64,000 nt of DNA from Oncomelania hupensis. Its lineage: Eukaryota; Mollusca; Gastropoda; Littorinimorpha; Pomatiopsidae. The notes under the pieces are model-generated. The model was not told the DNA's origin and did no database searches. It saw only the letters and a program-made list of their open reading frames with translations. The stretch is from NCBI GenBank assembly GCA_036898135.1, contig CM072513.1, positions 92,062,517-92,126,516 of the forward strand, in the 5' to 3' direction. This document shows, in pieces, positions 22,953-36,100 of the stretch (positions within the stretch are counted from its first letter, which is position 1; every line of letters starts with the position of its first letter). Both the position numbers and the translations under genes were made by a program.

Positions 22953-24028
22953 GGTTGGGCCGTGTTCTCAAGGTGGTGAATGACAGGCGGGAGTCAAATG
23001 CTCCACTCAGTGACATAGTAAAGAAAGGAAACAAAACTATGGAGAGAAGAACAAGAAACAGAGAGACAAACAGAGAGACAACAGAGAGAACCTCATTATT
23101 AAAATTAAAAACCCACTGGATCATTAAAATTACATGTCACATTACAACCCCCTTCTTCATCCAAAAGTCTTTTGTTCAGCGCTGTACAGAGCTAAACATT
23201 TGTAACGCCCTGTAAAAGTGTATCCTAAAGAACAGGACCCTGCTGCAGCAGAACCTTTCAGTTTCTATACTAGTCAATGCCAAGGAAAAAGAAAGCAATA
23301 TTGGACTCGGACAGAAGTAGCCACTAAGCAATGGTTTACACAGCTGTCGTCATATACTTAATACAAGCCTTTATCCGCAGCATGGAATAGATAGGTATTT
23401 CAATTTGCTTGTGTTGCAATATGTGAAAATGAATGAATTCGCCTGTGCTGCGATGGAGGCAGGTAATTGGTGGTGCTTCACTATGGAGCATTGCGATGGT
23501 GCCTGTCTGTTCTGTGTTTTGCGTTTCTGTATAGTTAGTCTTCATCATTCTTTGTTGCTGTGTTTTGTATAGAAATGGTTTATGAAAGAGTATGTAGGAC
23601 TGTTTATAAATGACTTTGAATTACTGTAAATGTGTTTGTGTAAATCAAACGTTTTCTTTTTATGTCATTTTATGTAATTCTGTAATGGCACCCGCAATGT
23701 AATTTCTCAGTGACATAATAAATCTATCATATTTGTAGTGATTATATATGTGAATATGAATGATTTACTTGTGTTGTAATAAGTGAACCTGAATGAATTT
23801 TAATGTGTGGCGATATGTCAAAACGAATGCATTTGCCTGTGTGGCAACACATGAACATCAACGAATTGCCAAGCTATCAGTGGCAGTCTGCCACATCAGA
23901 CTACAATGAAAACAGTGTGTTGATGTTGATTCACCTATTTGATGGGTTTCTTGATTTGAACATCAACTAATAGACTGTAAAACAAGACTGTATATGCCAT
24001 GTTTCAATGTATCAGACATGGGTCCATC
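22953..24028 (-). other. Probable 3' UTR and downstream region of the selenoprotein L-like gene
   Basis: Lies directly 3' (minus strand) of the stop codon at 24029-24031. A degenerate ~52-bp tandem repeat (TTCATTCA..TTCACATATTGCAACACAAG-type units) occupies about 23400-23880. A SECIS element would be expected here, but no stem with an ATGA/AA/TGA core could be identified with confidence. One hairpin near 23820-23870 falls in the tandem repeat and lacks the apical AA. Confidence 0.4.
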
Positions 24029-24142
24029 CTATGGTTGTAGAGCCTGTAGTAATGTATCAGCCGTGTGTCTGTCCTTAGAACTCTGACTGCAATGACACAG
24101 AATCAAAGTGCCGTCTGTCGACATGATAAAATCTCCTCCCAT
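24029..24142 (-). CDS. SELENOL: SELENOL-like terminal exon
   Basis: After TTTTCAG: MGGDFIMSTDGTLILCHCSQ, then SSKDRHTADTLLQALQP and TAG (24031-24029). This is the usual C-terminal block of the family (QMGGDF... strand pair, then DRP/DRH...LLxAL helix). Confidence 0.85.
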   Translation of the reverse strand: MGGDFIMSTDGTLILCHCSQSSKDRHTADTLLQALQP

Positions 24143-27100
24143 CTGAAAACAAGAATAATTAAATAATAAAAAACTAACTAAATGAATGAATGAAAATTCG
24201 ATAGTGAATTCTGCACTTTCTATCCTACAAGGCAAGGCCAGTCAATAAGCTGCACCTCCCCTACATATATATACAACAAAACAAATCATGAAAATAACAT
24301 CAGCTTCAGTGGTCTATAGTAGGATTGCCACTTTACCTTCTCACTGGTAATTGAATATGTGCTAGACTTGGGTTGGATGGGTCAAGGGCCAAATTTGAAT
24401 AAAACATACCAAGGCCACACTGGACGATAAACTGTAATGGTGTTGTTGAATTTAATTAAGTAGCAGGTTAAAGTCAACAAATACACAATCTTCTTCATCA
24501 TTACACATAGTGGCACACACCTGGTTAAAATCATCATGGATGTGTTCATAAGGTGATGGAAGTGTCTTTCCAGCCCTCATCTGTTCTCCGTAGTACACCA
24601 TGCATGATATACCCCAAACCTGTACACAAAGACCATGAAACCTGTAGATATTGACAAGGCATTATATACCCCAAACTTGCATACATAGAGCAGGCACCAT
24701 GGTGTGTTGTTTTTTGTTTTATTAACGTCTTCTGATAAGATATATTCATTTGAACACACACACACACATACACATATATATATTTAATTACACTAACCGA
24801 GCCGCTGGAGAATCAATCAAAGCTTTTGCTAATCTAGCCCTTACATCAAAGCTTATGTTATCAATGGAATCAAAAACTTGAAAACAAATTTGAGGTTTAG
24901 CTGCAATCCTGATTTATTCAAAACTTTCAACCTTTTTTTAGCTACTGAAAATTAAAATTTATTTAAAATTTTGAAATGTATTTAAAATTTTGAAATTTTA
25001 GACAGACTGCATCCAATACCATTATTGAAGGGCGCATTGACTGACAATTATGAAGAACAGTCTAGAACAGACAATAAAGATCTGGAGTGTCATGAACCGA
25101 GCAGTTTACCCTGCCCATTGACTGTTTAGCTTTGTGTAGTAATTGTAACATTAAGAGAGTTAGTATAGTACACAGCAGGCCACACACAGCGAGCGAGCCA
25201 CCCACATCGCAGTGAGTCAGCACTTGAGCTTTGAATCGGACCGTTTTAACCAATCAGAGCAGGCTCAGTGGGTAGAGCAGTTTTGACTGTGTCAGAGCCT
25301 AACACAGTTTGAATCAGTCGTGTGTGAGAAGAGGAAGAAGTAACATCTACTACTTAGCTAGCAGAGAATCTCTTCACTCATAGACCAGGAAGCAGGACTT
25401 AGAATCTTAGAATTCTCTCAAGTCATCACAGGCCTGAACTTGTCAAACAGGTAAATGAACACCCTTCTGTTTCATCGTGATATATTTATATTATTGTTGA
25501 AATTATGTTTGTGGAATTTGCTATGCATAAATGTGAATTGTTAATCCGAATTTGCGGGACCACGTGGAAGAGCCTACCACGAGGTGAAACACGACCGGTT
25601 ACGCCGCCATGTTGTATACCATACGGAACCACTGTTGTTTAACTTATATGTATGTTTGCAGACCAGTGGCTGTACCACGGAATGTTTATAATATTATTAA
25701 TTCTGTATGTGTATAGTTAGCCACGATTGATATTTATGTATGTATAGGAATTTAGAGTGAGATTACAGCGGACCCCGGAAGTAGCAGAATGTTCGTCGCT
25801 TATGTATAGAGATGTGGAGCTATCACTGAGGGCTACTTGGCTTTCAGTGAGACGCTCTGCACAAACCGATTATTCAGGGTTGTGCAGAATTTCGTCTCTT
25901 ATATTACAGGCGAGCTATCCTGTGCACCCCACTCCACAGAAACGACTAGTTGGTTGAGGAACCTCTACCGCACAAGACGGAAAGAGATACCTTGAAACAC
26001 ACCCTGTCAGACCCCACAGCGTGGCAAGGGAACCCAACTACACAACGACACAGGTGGACCAGAAGCTACCTCACAGAAGGACTTCGAACACCCCACACAT
26101 GAGTTAAGTGCATAAGGCGAAGGTGCACTTAAACTGATCATAACAGGACCACAGTAGTCCAACTCTTCAGAAACTGTAAAACGGACCACAGTAGTCCAAA
26201 TCTACATGAAATATACTAGCAAAGTGCCCGAGGAAGATATAACAGCTGCCTAGACTATCAGCGATCGAACTATTAGCAGTGACTGAGACATTTTAAGTTA
26301 GATTAGTACTTAGAGAATCTTGTATAGAGTAGAAGAAATAAATGTGTGATTTTAACTGTTATCAAGTGGCTGGACTACATATGATTCATAGCCGTGTGAA
26401 AGCTAGTGTGACAGTAATCTTTTACCATTTTTCTATCTATTTCTGTACCCCAACCTTAACACAGAACGAGCTAAACAAATAAATTTATTAAAGTAATTCA
26501 TAGGGTGACTTACTAGCAGTTCCCACCGAATAAACGTGAGGGTCCATAATTCCATTGTGCAGAGCCCATAAACCCCACGTGACACTTTAATTGGCGAGCC
26601 TAGCCAGGATCTGTGGATAATAGGAATTGGGTATAACCGGACCTAAGTACAATAAAATTAGATAACAGTAGGAGGAGTAGAATAACTTAGAATAGTGGTA
26701 ACAAGGACTGATCAGTTGGGTGCACTATTCTTTAGTTAAAAACTTTTTTGCTTCAAATATTTTTGTGCCTGTATGTTGCATTGTTCTTTTGCAGGTTTTG
26801 CTTAAGTAACTGTTGTATGCCATTTGACTCTTGTTTTATTCTATTATTGATTACGAATTTGATTGTCTTTGCATTGTTGTTATTGACTTGCAATATTGCT
26901 AGTGTTTTGGTATTCCACGTGATTCAGAGGTTGTTCATAGACACGTTTGGCAATGTCGGACCCAGTGGCCTTGAGATTGCGCTTCAAGGAATTAGGGGAA
27001 GCTTTACACTTAGCAGGGGGAGACCTAATTGCGTATATCAATGCAGAGGTAGAGAAGCAGGAGGCTAAGGCAGAGAGAGCAGCAGAGAGAGAGGCGAAGA

Positions 27101-30100
27101 AACTCGAAGCGGCAGAGAGAGCTGCAGAGAGAGAACAGAAAAAAGCAGAACTAGAAGCAGAGCAGAAGAAATTAGAGGCAGAGAGAGAAACGAGGAAATT
27201 AGAGCTAGAAGCAGAGCAGAAGAAACTAGAATTAGAAGTAGAACAGAAGAAGGCAGCATTAGCAGCAGAGAGAGAAGCAGAAGTTAGGAAATGGGAGTAT
27301 GAGCGGGCAGAAAAAGAAAAAGAGAGGGAAGAAAAGGAAAAAGAAAGACAGCATGAGTTAGAGCTAAGAAGATTGGGATCAGGAGCTTCAAGTTCTTCCT
27401 CAACCCCTCCCCACTCAGATCAGCTAGAGGTAGCACCCAACCCTGTACAAGGAATGTCATTTCCACTGGGAACATTCAATGAGAGAGAAGAAGGTCTAGA
27501 TCTCTATCTGACTAGGTTTGAGCGTCTAGCAACAGAGTATAAACTAGATCCCACCCATTGGTCTTTTAAGCTTAGTCAAGGGCTTAGAGGAAAGGCTTAT
27601 GACATCTACAGTAAGCTACCGACTGACAGAGTGACTGACTATCACAAAGTAAAAGAGGCACTCCTAACGGGATTCGAACTAACAGGAGAATGCTACCGGC
27701 AAAAGTTCCGCACCAATCGGAGAGTGAAAGGAGAGAGCTATGCGCAGTTCGCGGATCGGTTGTCCACAATGCTGGATAAGTGGATTAGCCAGTCAGCCAC
27801 GGCAAAGACGTATGATGGACTGACAGAACTGTTAGTATGGGAAAAGCTACGGGAAACCATGACCCCCGAGCTGAGAACATTCTCAGTAGAGCAGGGCGCG
27901 GAAAGACTAGAAGATCTGGTCAAGGTCGCAGATAGGTACGTGGCCGCACACGGAGAAGCCAAGAGCTTCAGGCGAGACCTAAAGCCTAACGGGAAAGAGG
28001 CACAGAAACGAAGCCCTAACCGGGAAGAGCGCACCGCGAATAAGCCGAATAACCCCAGACCTGGGCAGAATAAAGGACCCAACACGGAATTCGGGAAAAG
28101 AGGTCCCGCAGAACAGAGACGGTATTGTTCGTTCTGCAACAGAAACAATCACTCCACCGCAGAATGTTTCAAGTTGGCCGCACAACGTAGGGAAGAGCGC
28201 GAAAGCCGGCCAGCGCACAGAGTTCTAACTCAAAGCAGCGGTAACAAGCCACACACAATCGGAGATCACCCATCGGTGACAGACACGGTCAAGGTCAACG
28301 GAAAAGAAGCGAACTGTCTGTATGACACAGGTCTATCATACGACGCGATAGTTAGCGAATCTCTTGTATCGCGCGCGGACTTGACAGACAAGACAGTCGA
28401 CTTACAAGGAGCAGACTTGACGAAACCGACGACTACTTGCCCAATAGCATGGATCGAAGTAGAGAGTAGGTACGTCACAGGACGAATCCAAGCAGCTGTT
28501 TTACAGAAACCCCTGTATGATCTAGTGCTAGGTTGTAGGTATGTGTTCTTAGGCACGCCCCCCAACACTGTAGAGATAGCTGCAGTGCAAACCAGGGCCC
28601 AAGCTAAAACCCAACCACCCCAGCCCGAGTTCGCTCCGAATCCAGGACTCGAAGAGATCAAAACAGCACAGAAAGAAGACACCTCGATAGCGAAGTGCTT
28701 CCAGAAGCTACCCAAGGCGCACACACCCCCGCACAAGGGAGACTTCTACATGGAAGAGGGAGTTCTACATCGACAAGGAGATGGAGATCACACCCAACTA
28801 GTACTACCAGCCACCCTTCGAGCCCAAGTACTAGAACTAGGCCACAGCATGCCACTCAGCGGACACATGGGAATTGGAGCCACAGTGCAGAGAATCAGCG
28901 CACACTACTATTGGCCAGGAATCACGGAGGATGTCAAGCGCTACGTGAAATCTTGCCACCAATGTCAACGATATTCCCCGCGACATCACACCGTACCAGT
29001 TACCTTAGGACCATCGGTAGTAGTCGGCGTGCCATTCCAGCAAGTCTCAGTAGACATAGTGGGACCACTGCCCATGACCAAGAAGCGGAACAGATTTCTA
29101 CTCACACTCGTCGACGCATGTACGATGTGGTGCGAAGCAGTCCCGTTGCCAGCGATTGACACCAAGAAGATTGCAGATGCACTCATCGCCATCTTTACCA
29201 GAGTCGGATTCCCGGACAGCATTAGAACGGACAACGGATCTCAGTTCACCGGCCGCCTGATGCAAGACGTGTTCGAGTTGATACAAGTTCATCACATTCG
29301 CACACCACCATACCACCCCGCCAGCAACGGACAAGTAGAAAGACTGAATGGAACCCTTCTCACCATACTCAGGAAAGTCGCCGACGACAATCCAGAAGCG
29401 TGGGACACCTACGTGAATGCGGCACTGTTCGCATACAGAGAAACGCCCCATGCAGCCACAGGCTACACCCCGTCAACATTGCTATTCGGCAGACCTCTAG
29501 CAGGACCGCTAGAAGCCCTACGCAGAAGTTGGACGGAGGCCGAGATAGACGACACACCAAGAGGGGCCACCAAGTACGTCGCAGACCTGCAGGAAACCCT
29601 CAAAGCAACGTGGAAGAAAGCTGGTGAAGCACTGAAAAAGGCAAGAGCCCGTCAGGCGAAGTACTACAACCGCCACGCGAAGGACAGAGAACTGCAAGTC
29701 GGCGATCAAGTGCTACTCTTACTTCCAAGTGGAACCAACAAGCTGGACATCGCTTGGAGAGGACCGTACACCCGACTGACAGAGTGACTGACTATCACAA
29801 AGTAAAAGAGGCACTCCTAACGGGATTCGAACTAACAGGAGAATGCTACCGGCAAAAGTTCCGCACCAATCGGAGAGTGAAAGGAGAGAGCTATGCGCAG
29901 TTCGCGGATCGGTTGTCCACAATGCTGGATAAGTGGATTAGCCAGTCAGCCACGGCAAAGACGTATGATGGACTGACAGAACTGTTAGTATGGGAAAAGC
30001 TACGGGAAACCATGACCCCCGAGCTGAGAACATTCTCAGTAGAGCAGGGCGCGGAAAGACTAGAAGATCTGGTCAAGGTCGCAGATAGGTACGTGGCCGC

Positions 30101-33100
30101 ACACGGAGAAGCCAAGAGCTTCAGGCGAGACCTAAAGCCTAACGGGAAAGAGGCACAGAAACGAAGCCCTAACCGGGAAGAGCGCACCGCGAATAAGCCG
30201 AATAACCCCAGACCTGGGCAGAATAAAGGACCCAACACGGAATTCGGGAAAAGAGGTCCCGCAGAACAGAGACGGTATTGTTCGTTCTGCAACAGAAACA
30301 ATCACTCCACCGCAGAATGTTTCAAGTTGGCCGCACAACGTAGGGAAGAGCGCGAAAGCCGGCCAGCGCACAGAGTTCTAACTCAAAGCAGCGGTAACAA
30401 GCCACACACAATCGGAGATCACCCATCGGTGACAGACACGGTCAAGGTCAACGGAAAAGAAGCGAACTGTCTGTATGACACAGGTCTATCATACGACGCG
30501 ATAGTTAGCGAATCTCTTGTATCGCGCGCGGACTTGACAGACAAGACAGTCGACTTACAAGGAGCAGACTTGACGAAACCGACGACTACTTGCCCAATAG
30601 CATGGATCGAAGTAGAGAGTAGGTACGTCACAGGACGAATCCAAGCAGCTGTTTTACAGAAACCCCTGTATGATCTAGTGCTAGGTTGTAGGTATGTGTT
30701 CTTAGGCACGCCCCCCAACACTGTAGAGATAGCTGCAGTGCAAACCAGGGCCCAAGCTAAAACCCAACCACCCCAGCCCGAGTTCGCTCCGAATCCAGGA
30801 CTCGAAGAGATCAAAACAGCACAGAAAGAAGACACCTCGATAGCGAAGTGCTTCCAGAAGCTACCCAAGGCGCACACACCCCCGCACAAGGGAGACTTCT
30901 ACATGGAAGAGGGAGTTCTACATCGACAAGGAGATGGAGATCACACCCAACTAGTACTACCAGCCACCCTTCGAGCCCAAGTACTAGAACTAGGCCACAG
31001 CATGCCACTCAGCGGACACATGGGAATTGGAGCCACAGTGCAGAGAATCAGCGCACACTACTATTGGCCAGGAATCACGGAGGATGTCAAGCGCTACGTG
31101 AAATCTTGCCACCAATGTCAACGATATTCCCCGCGACATCACACCGTACCAGTTACCTTAGGACCATCGGTAGTAGTCGGCGTGCCATTCCAGCAAGTCT
31201 CAGTAGACATAGTGGGACCACTGCCCATGACCAAGAAGCGGAACAGATTTCTACTCACACTCGTCGACGCATGTACGATGTGGTGCGAAGCAGTCCCGTT
31301 GCCAGCGATTGACACCAAGAAGATTGCAGATGCACTCATCGCCATCTTTACCAGAGTCGGATTCCCGGACAGCATTAGAACGGACAACGGATCTCAGTTC
31401 ACCGGCCGCCTGATGCAAGACGTGTTCGAGTTGATACAAGTTCATCACATTCGCACACCACCATACCACCCCGCCAGCAACGGACAAGTAGAAAGACTGA
31501 ATGGAACCCTTCTCACCATACTCAGGAAAGTCGCCGACGACAATCCAGAAGCGTGGGACACCTACGTGAATGCGGCACTGTTCGCATACAGAGAAACGCC
31601 CCATGCAGCCACAGGCTACACCCCGTCAACATTGCTATTCGGCAGACCTCTAGCAGGACCGCTAGAAGCCCTACGCAGAAGTTGGACGGAGGCCGAGATA
31701 GACGACACACCAAGAGGGGCCACCAAGTACGTCGCAGACCTGCAGGAAACCCTCAAAGCAACGTGGAAGAAAGCTGGTGAAGCACTGAAAAAGGCAAGAG
31801 CCCGTCAGGCGAAGTACTACAACCGCCACGCGAAGGACAGAGAACTGCAAGTCGGCGATCAAGTGCTACTCTTACTTCCAAGTGGAACCAACAAGCTGGA
31901 CATCGCTTGGAGAGGACCGTACACCCGACTGACAGAGTGACTGACTATCACAAAGTAAAAGAGGCACTCCTAACGGGATTCGAACTAACAGGAGAATGCT
32001 ACCGGCAAAAGTTCCGCACCAATCGGAGAGTGAAAGGAGAGAGCTATGCGCAGTTCGCGGATCGGTTGTCCACAATGCTGGATAAGTGGATTAGCCAGTC
32101 AGCCACGGCAAAGACGTATGATGGACTGACAGAACTGTTAGTATGGGAAAAGCTACGGGAAACCATGACCCCCGAGCTGAGAACATTCTCAGTAGAGCAG
32201 GGCGCGGAAAGACTAGAAGATCTGGTCAAGGTCGCAGATAGGTACGTGGCCGCACACGGAGAAGCCAAGAGCTTCAGGCGAGACCTAAAGCCTAACGGGA
32301 AAGAGGCACAGAAACGAAGCCCTAACCGGGAAGAGCGCACCGCGAATAAGCCGAATAACCCCAGACCTGGGCAGAATAAAGGACCCAACACGGAATTCGG
32401 GAAAAGAGGTCCCGCAGAACAGAGACGGTATTGTTCGTTCTGCAACAGAAACAATCACTCCACCGCAGAATGTTTCAAGTTGGCCGCACAACGTAGGGAA
32501 GAGCGCGAAAGCCGGCCAGCGCACAGAGTTCTAACTCAAAGCAGCGGTAACAAGCCACACACAATCGGAGATCACCCATCGGTGACAGACACGGTCAAGG
32601 TCAACGGAAAAGAAGCGAACTGCCAAGAAATCCAAGACAGTCTACCAAGTAGAGGTGAACGGGAGAGCCCGATACCACCACATCAATCTCCTTAAGAAGT
32701 ATACGGACCGACCAGCGACCCCCAGCACTCACAACTTGTTAGCCATCGCCATCGCGGAAGAAGGAGAAAGCATGGAGACCAATGCAGTAGAGTATCCCCT
32801 GCACTCCAAAGAAACCTACAAAGACGTGATACTCAACGGAGACCTAGCCGCTAAACAGCAACAGCAAGTACGACAGGTCATTCGACAACATCAGACTGTG
32901 CTCACAGACCGACCAGGGAGGACAGACCTCGTCGAAGTAACCTTAACAGTGACCGACCCAACACCCGTCCGCCAGAAGCTCTACCCGTTGCCACTGTCTC
33001 AGCAGCGAGCCATCAAGGAAGAGATAGACACCTTACTGGCAGCCGGAATCATCTCAGAGTCTACTTCACCCTACAGCGCAGGCACGGTATTGTTGCGAAA

Positions 33101-36100
33101 ACCCAACGGAGAGCATCGACTGTGCATCGACTTCAGACTCCTGAATGCGGTAACGCAGTTCCAGCCAGAGCCACTCCCGGACCAGACAGACCTATTTGCC
33201 AAGCTACAGCGAGCGAAGTACTTCTCACGCATCGACCTCAGCAAAGGATACTACCAGATACCAGTACAACCACAAGTCCGAAAGTACCTAGCGTTTAGCA
33301 CTATGGAAGGACACTTCGAGTTCAACGTACTTCCATTCGGACTCCACAACGCACCCAGCATCTTCAGCGCCATGATGCGGAAACTCCTGGCACCCCTGAG
33401 CAGCGAGCACCTACACTCGTTTATGGACGACATCCTCATCGCAACGCCTACGTGGGAGGAACATGTCACGCTCCTACAACAACTACTCGCCCGCCTCAGA
33501 GACACGGGATTGACGGCAAGACCCACCAAATGTCAGATTGGATTCACAGAACTAGAATTTCTGGGACACACCATCAGTCAAGGAAGCCTGCGACCGGTAG
33601 AAAAGACAGTGAAACGCCTACTCGACGCTCCTAGGCCCAAGACCAAGAAGGAAATGCAGTCGTTTCTAGGACTCTGCGGCTTCTACCAGAAGTTCATCCC
33701 CAACTACAACAGCATCGCCGTACCCCTGACAAATGGAACCCGGAAAATCGCCCCGGACAAAGTAGTTTGGACAGCAGAATGTGAGACAGCATTCCAAACA
33801 CTCAAGGACAGAATGACATCGGCGCCAGTACTCCACCTACCCGATTTGACTCAGCCATTCGTTCTTCGCACCGACGCAAGCGACTTAGGCCTCGGAGCAG
33901 TACTGCTACAGCGCGACCCCAAGAATGCAGAGACGCTATTCCCTGTCGCCTACGCCAGCAGAAAATTGAGACCCGCCGAGACCCACTACGCCACGTCGGA
34001 GAAAGAATGCCTTGGACTAGTCTGGGCCATACAGAAGTTTCAACTCTACCTGTATGGGACTCACTTCACAGTTCAGGTGGACCACCAACCACTATCGTTC
34101 CTGGCAGCCTCCAAGTCTTTGAACTCTCGCCTGATGAGATGGGCACTCACCCTTCAGGCATACTCATTCCAAATCGAGTACATCCCCGGCAAGGAAAACC
34201 ACGGAGCCGACTACCTCAGTCGCCATCTCGTGGAGGACACAGCAGCTGTCGCCCACCCAACACAACTAAGGGCCACAGCACCAGAATTCGTCCCCGCCCA
34301 ATAAAAACCCTGTCACTAGTGTCCATAGCTACCTGGCACAGCATTGCAGCTCAGGTAGAGCAACTTAATTAGTTTGTAAATAGGACCCTAGGATAGTGCA
34401 GTGTTAAACTAGGCTCTGTAGTAGAAAAAGGTCGAATCCAGTAGTCATCGCCTTTTTTCAGTTGAGGGAGCCTGTCATGAACCGAGCAGTTTACCCTGCC
34501 CATTGACTGTTTAGCTTTGTGTAGTAATTGTAACATTAAGAGAGTTAGTATAGTACACAGCAGGCCACACACAGCGAGCGAGCCACCCACATCGCAGTGA
34601 GTCAGCACTTGAGCTTTGAATCGGACCGTTTTAACCAATCAGAGCAGGCTCAGTGGGTAGAGCAGTTTTGACTGTGTCAGAGCCTAACACAGTTTGAATC
34701 AGTCGTGTGTGAGAAGAGGAAGAAGTAACATCTACTACTTAGCTAGCAGAGAATCTCTTCACTCATAGACCAGGAAGCAGGACTTAGAATCTTAGAATTC
34801 TCTCAAGTCATCACGGGCCTGAACTTGTCAAACAGGTAAATGAACACCCTTCTGTTTCATCGTGATATATTTATATTATTGTTGAAATTATGTTTGTGGA
34901 ATTTGCTATGCATAAATGTGAATTGTTAATCCGAATTTGCGGGACCACGTGGAAGAGCCTACCACGAGGTGAAACACGACCGGTTACGCCGCCATGTTGT
35001 ATACCATACGGAACCACTGTTGTTTAACTTATATGTATGTTTGCAGACCAGTGGCTGTACCACGGAATGTTTATAATATTATTAATTCTGTATGTGTATA
35101 GTTAGCCACGATTGATATTTATGTATGTATAGGAATTTAGAGTGAGATTACAGCGGACCCCGGAAGTAGCAGAATGTTCGTCGCTTATGTATAGAGATGT
35201 GGAGCTATCACTGAGGGCTACTTGGCTTTCAGTGAGACGCTCTGCACAAACCGATTATTCAGGGTTGTGCAGAATTTCGTCTCTTATATTACAGACGAGC
35301 AGGCGAGCTATCCTGTGCACCCCACTCCACAAAAACGACTAGTTGGTTGAGGAACCTCTACCGCACAAGACGGAAAGAGATACCTTGAAACACACCCTGT
35401 CAGACCCCACAGCGTGACAAGGGAACCCAACTACACAACGACACAGGTGGACCAGAAGCTACCTCACAGAAGGACTTCGAACACCCCACACATGAGTTAA
35501 GTGCATAAGGCGAAGGTGCACTTAAACTGATCATAACAGGACTACAGTAGTCCAACTCTTCAGAAACTGTAAAACGGACCACAGTAGTCCAAATCTACAT
35601 GAAATATACTAGCAAAGTGCCCGAGGAAGATATAACAGCTGCCTAGACTATCAGCGATCGAACTATTAGCAGTGACTGAGACATTTTAAGTTAGATTAGT
35701 ACTTAGAGAATCTTGTATAGAGTAGAAGAAATAAATGTGTGATTTTAACTGTTATCAAGTGGCTGGACTACATATGATTCATAGCCGTGTGAAAGCTAGT
35801 GTGACAGTAATCTTTTACCATTTTTCTATCTATTTCTGTACCCCAACCTTAACACAGAACGAGCTAAACAAATAAATTTATTAAAGTAATTCATAGGGTG
35901 ACTTACTAGCAGTTCCCACCGAATAAACGTGAGGGTCCATAATTCCATTGTGCAGAGCCCATAAACCCCACGTGACATGGAGCAAGGGCAATCATAAAAT
36001 AATTTATTTTGATTGCCACTCAAACAGACGGACAGAAATACTGTATGCTTTGGCTGCAACGTCACACAGCACAAATTATTAAGACAATAAGAGAGGGTAG

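Larger units (their letters stand above)
25083..35982 (+). mobile_element. Ty3/gypsy LTR retrotransposon, Gmr1-like domain order, with internal tandem amplification
   Basis: Paired LTRs at 25088-26584 and 34473-35977, with TSD TGGAG at 25083-25087 and 35978-35982. The internal region carries gag, PR and IN, then repeats of these, then RT and RNase H. RNase H ends about 170 bp before the 3' LTR. A chromodomain-free IN C-terminus (WRGPYT ... NGRARYHHINLLKKYT) is placed upstream of RT, so integrase precedes RT. It lies antisense in intron 6 of the SELENOL-like gene. This copy cannot make an intact polyprotein because of the internal duplication. Confidence 0.9.

Noticed and set aside
23815..23875. 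Hairpin TTGCC-ACACA-GGCAA on the minus strand as a SECIS
   Set aside because: Lacks the apical AA and a proper ATGA core, and lies in a degenerate tandem repeat.
27065..31862. Numerous minus-strand frames of 60-156 codons opposite the gypsy Gag-Pol
   Set aside because: Shadows of the coding strand, repeated identically in each tandem unit.
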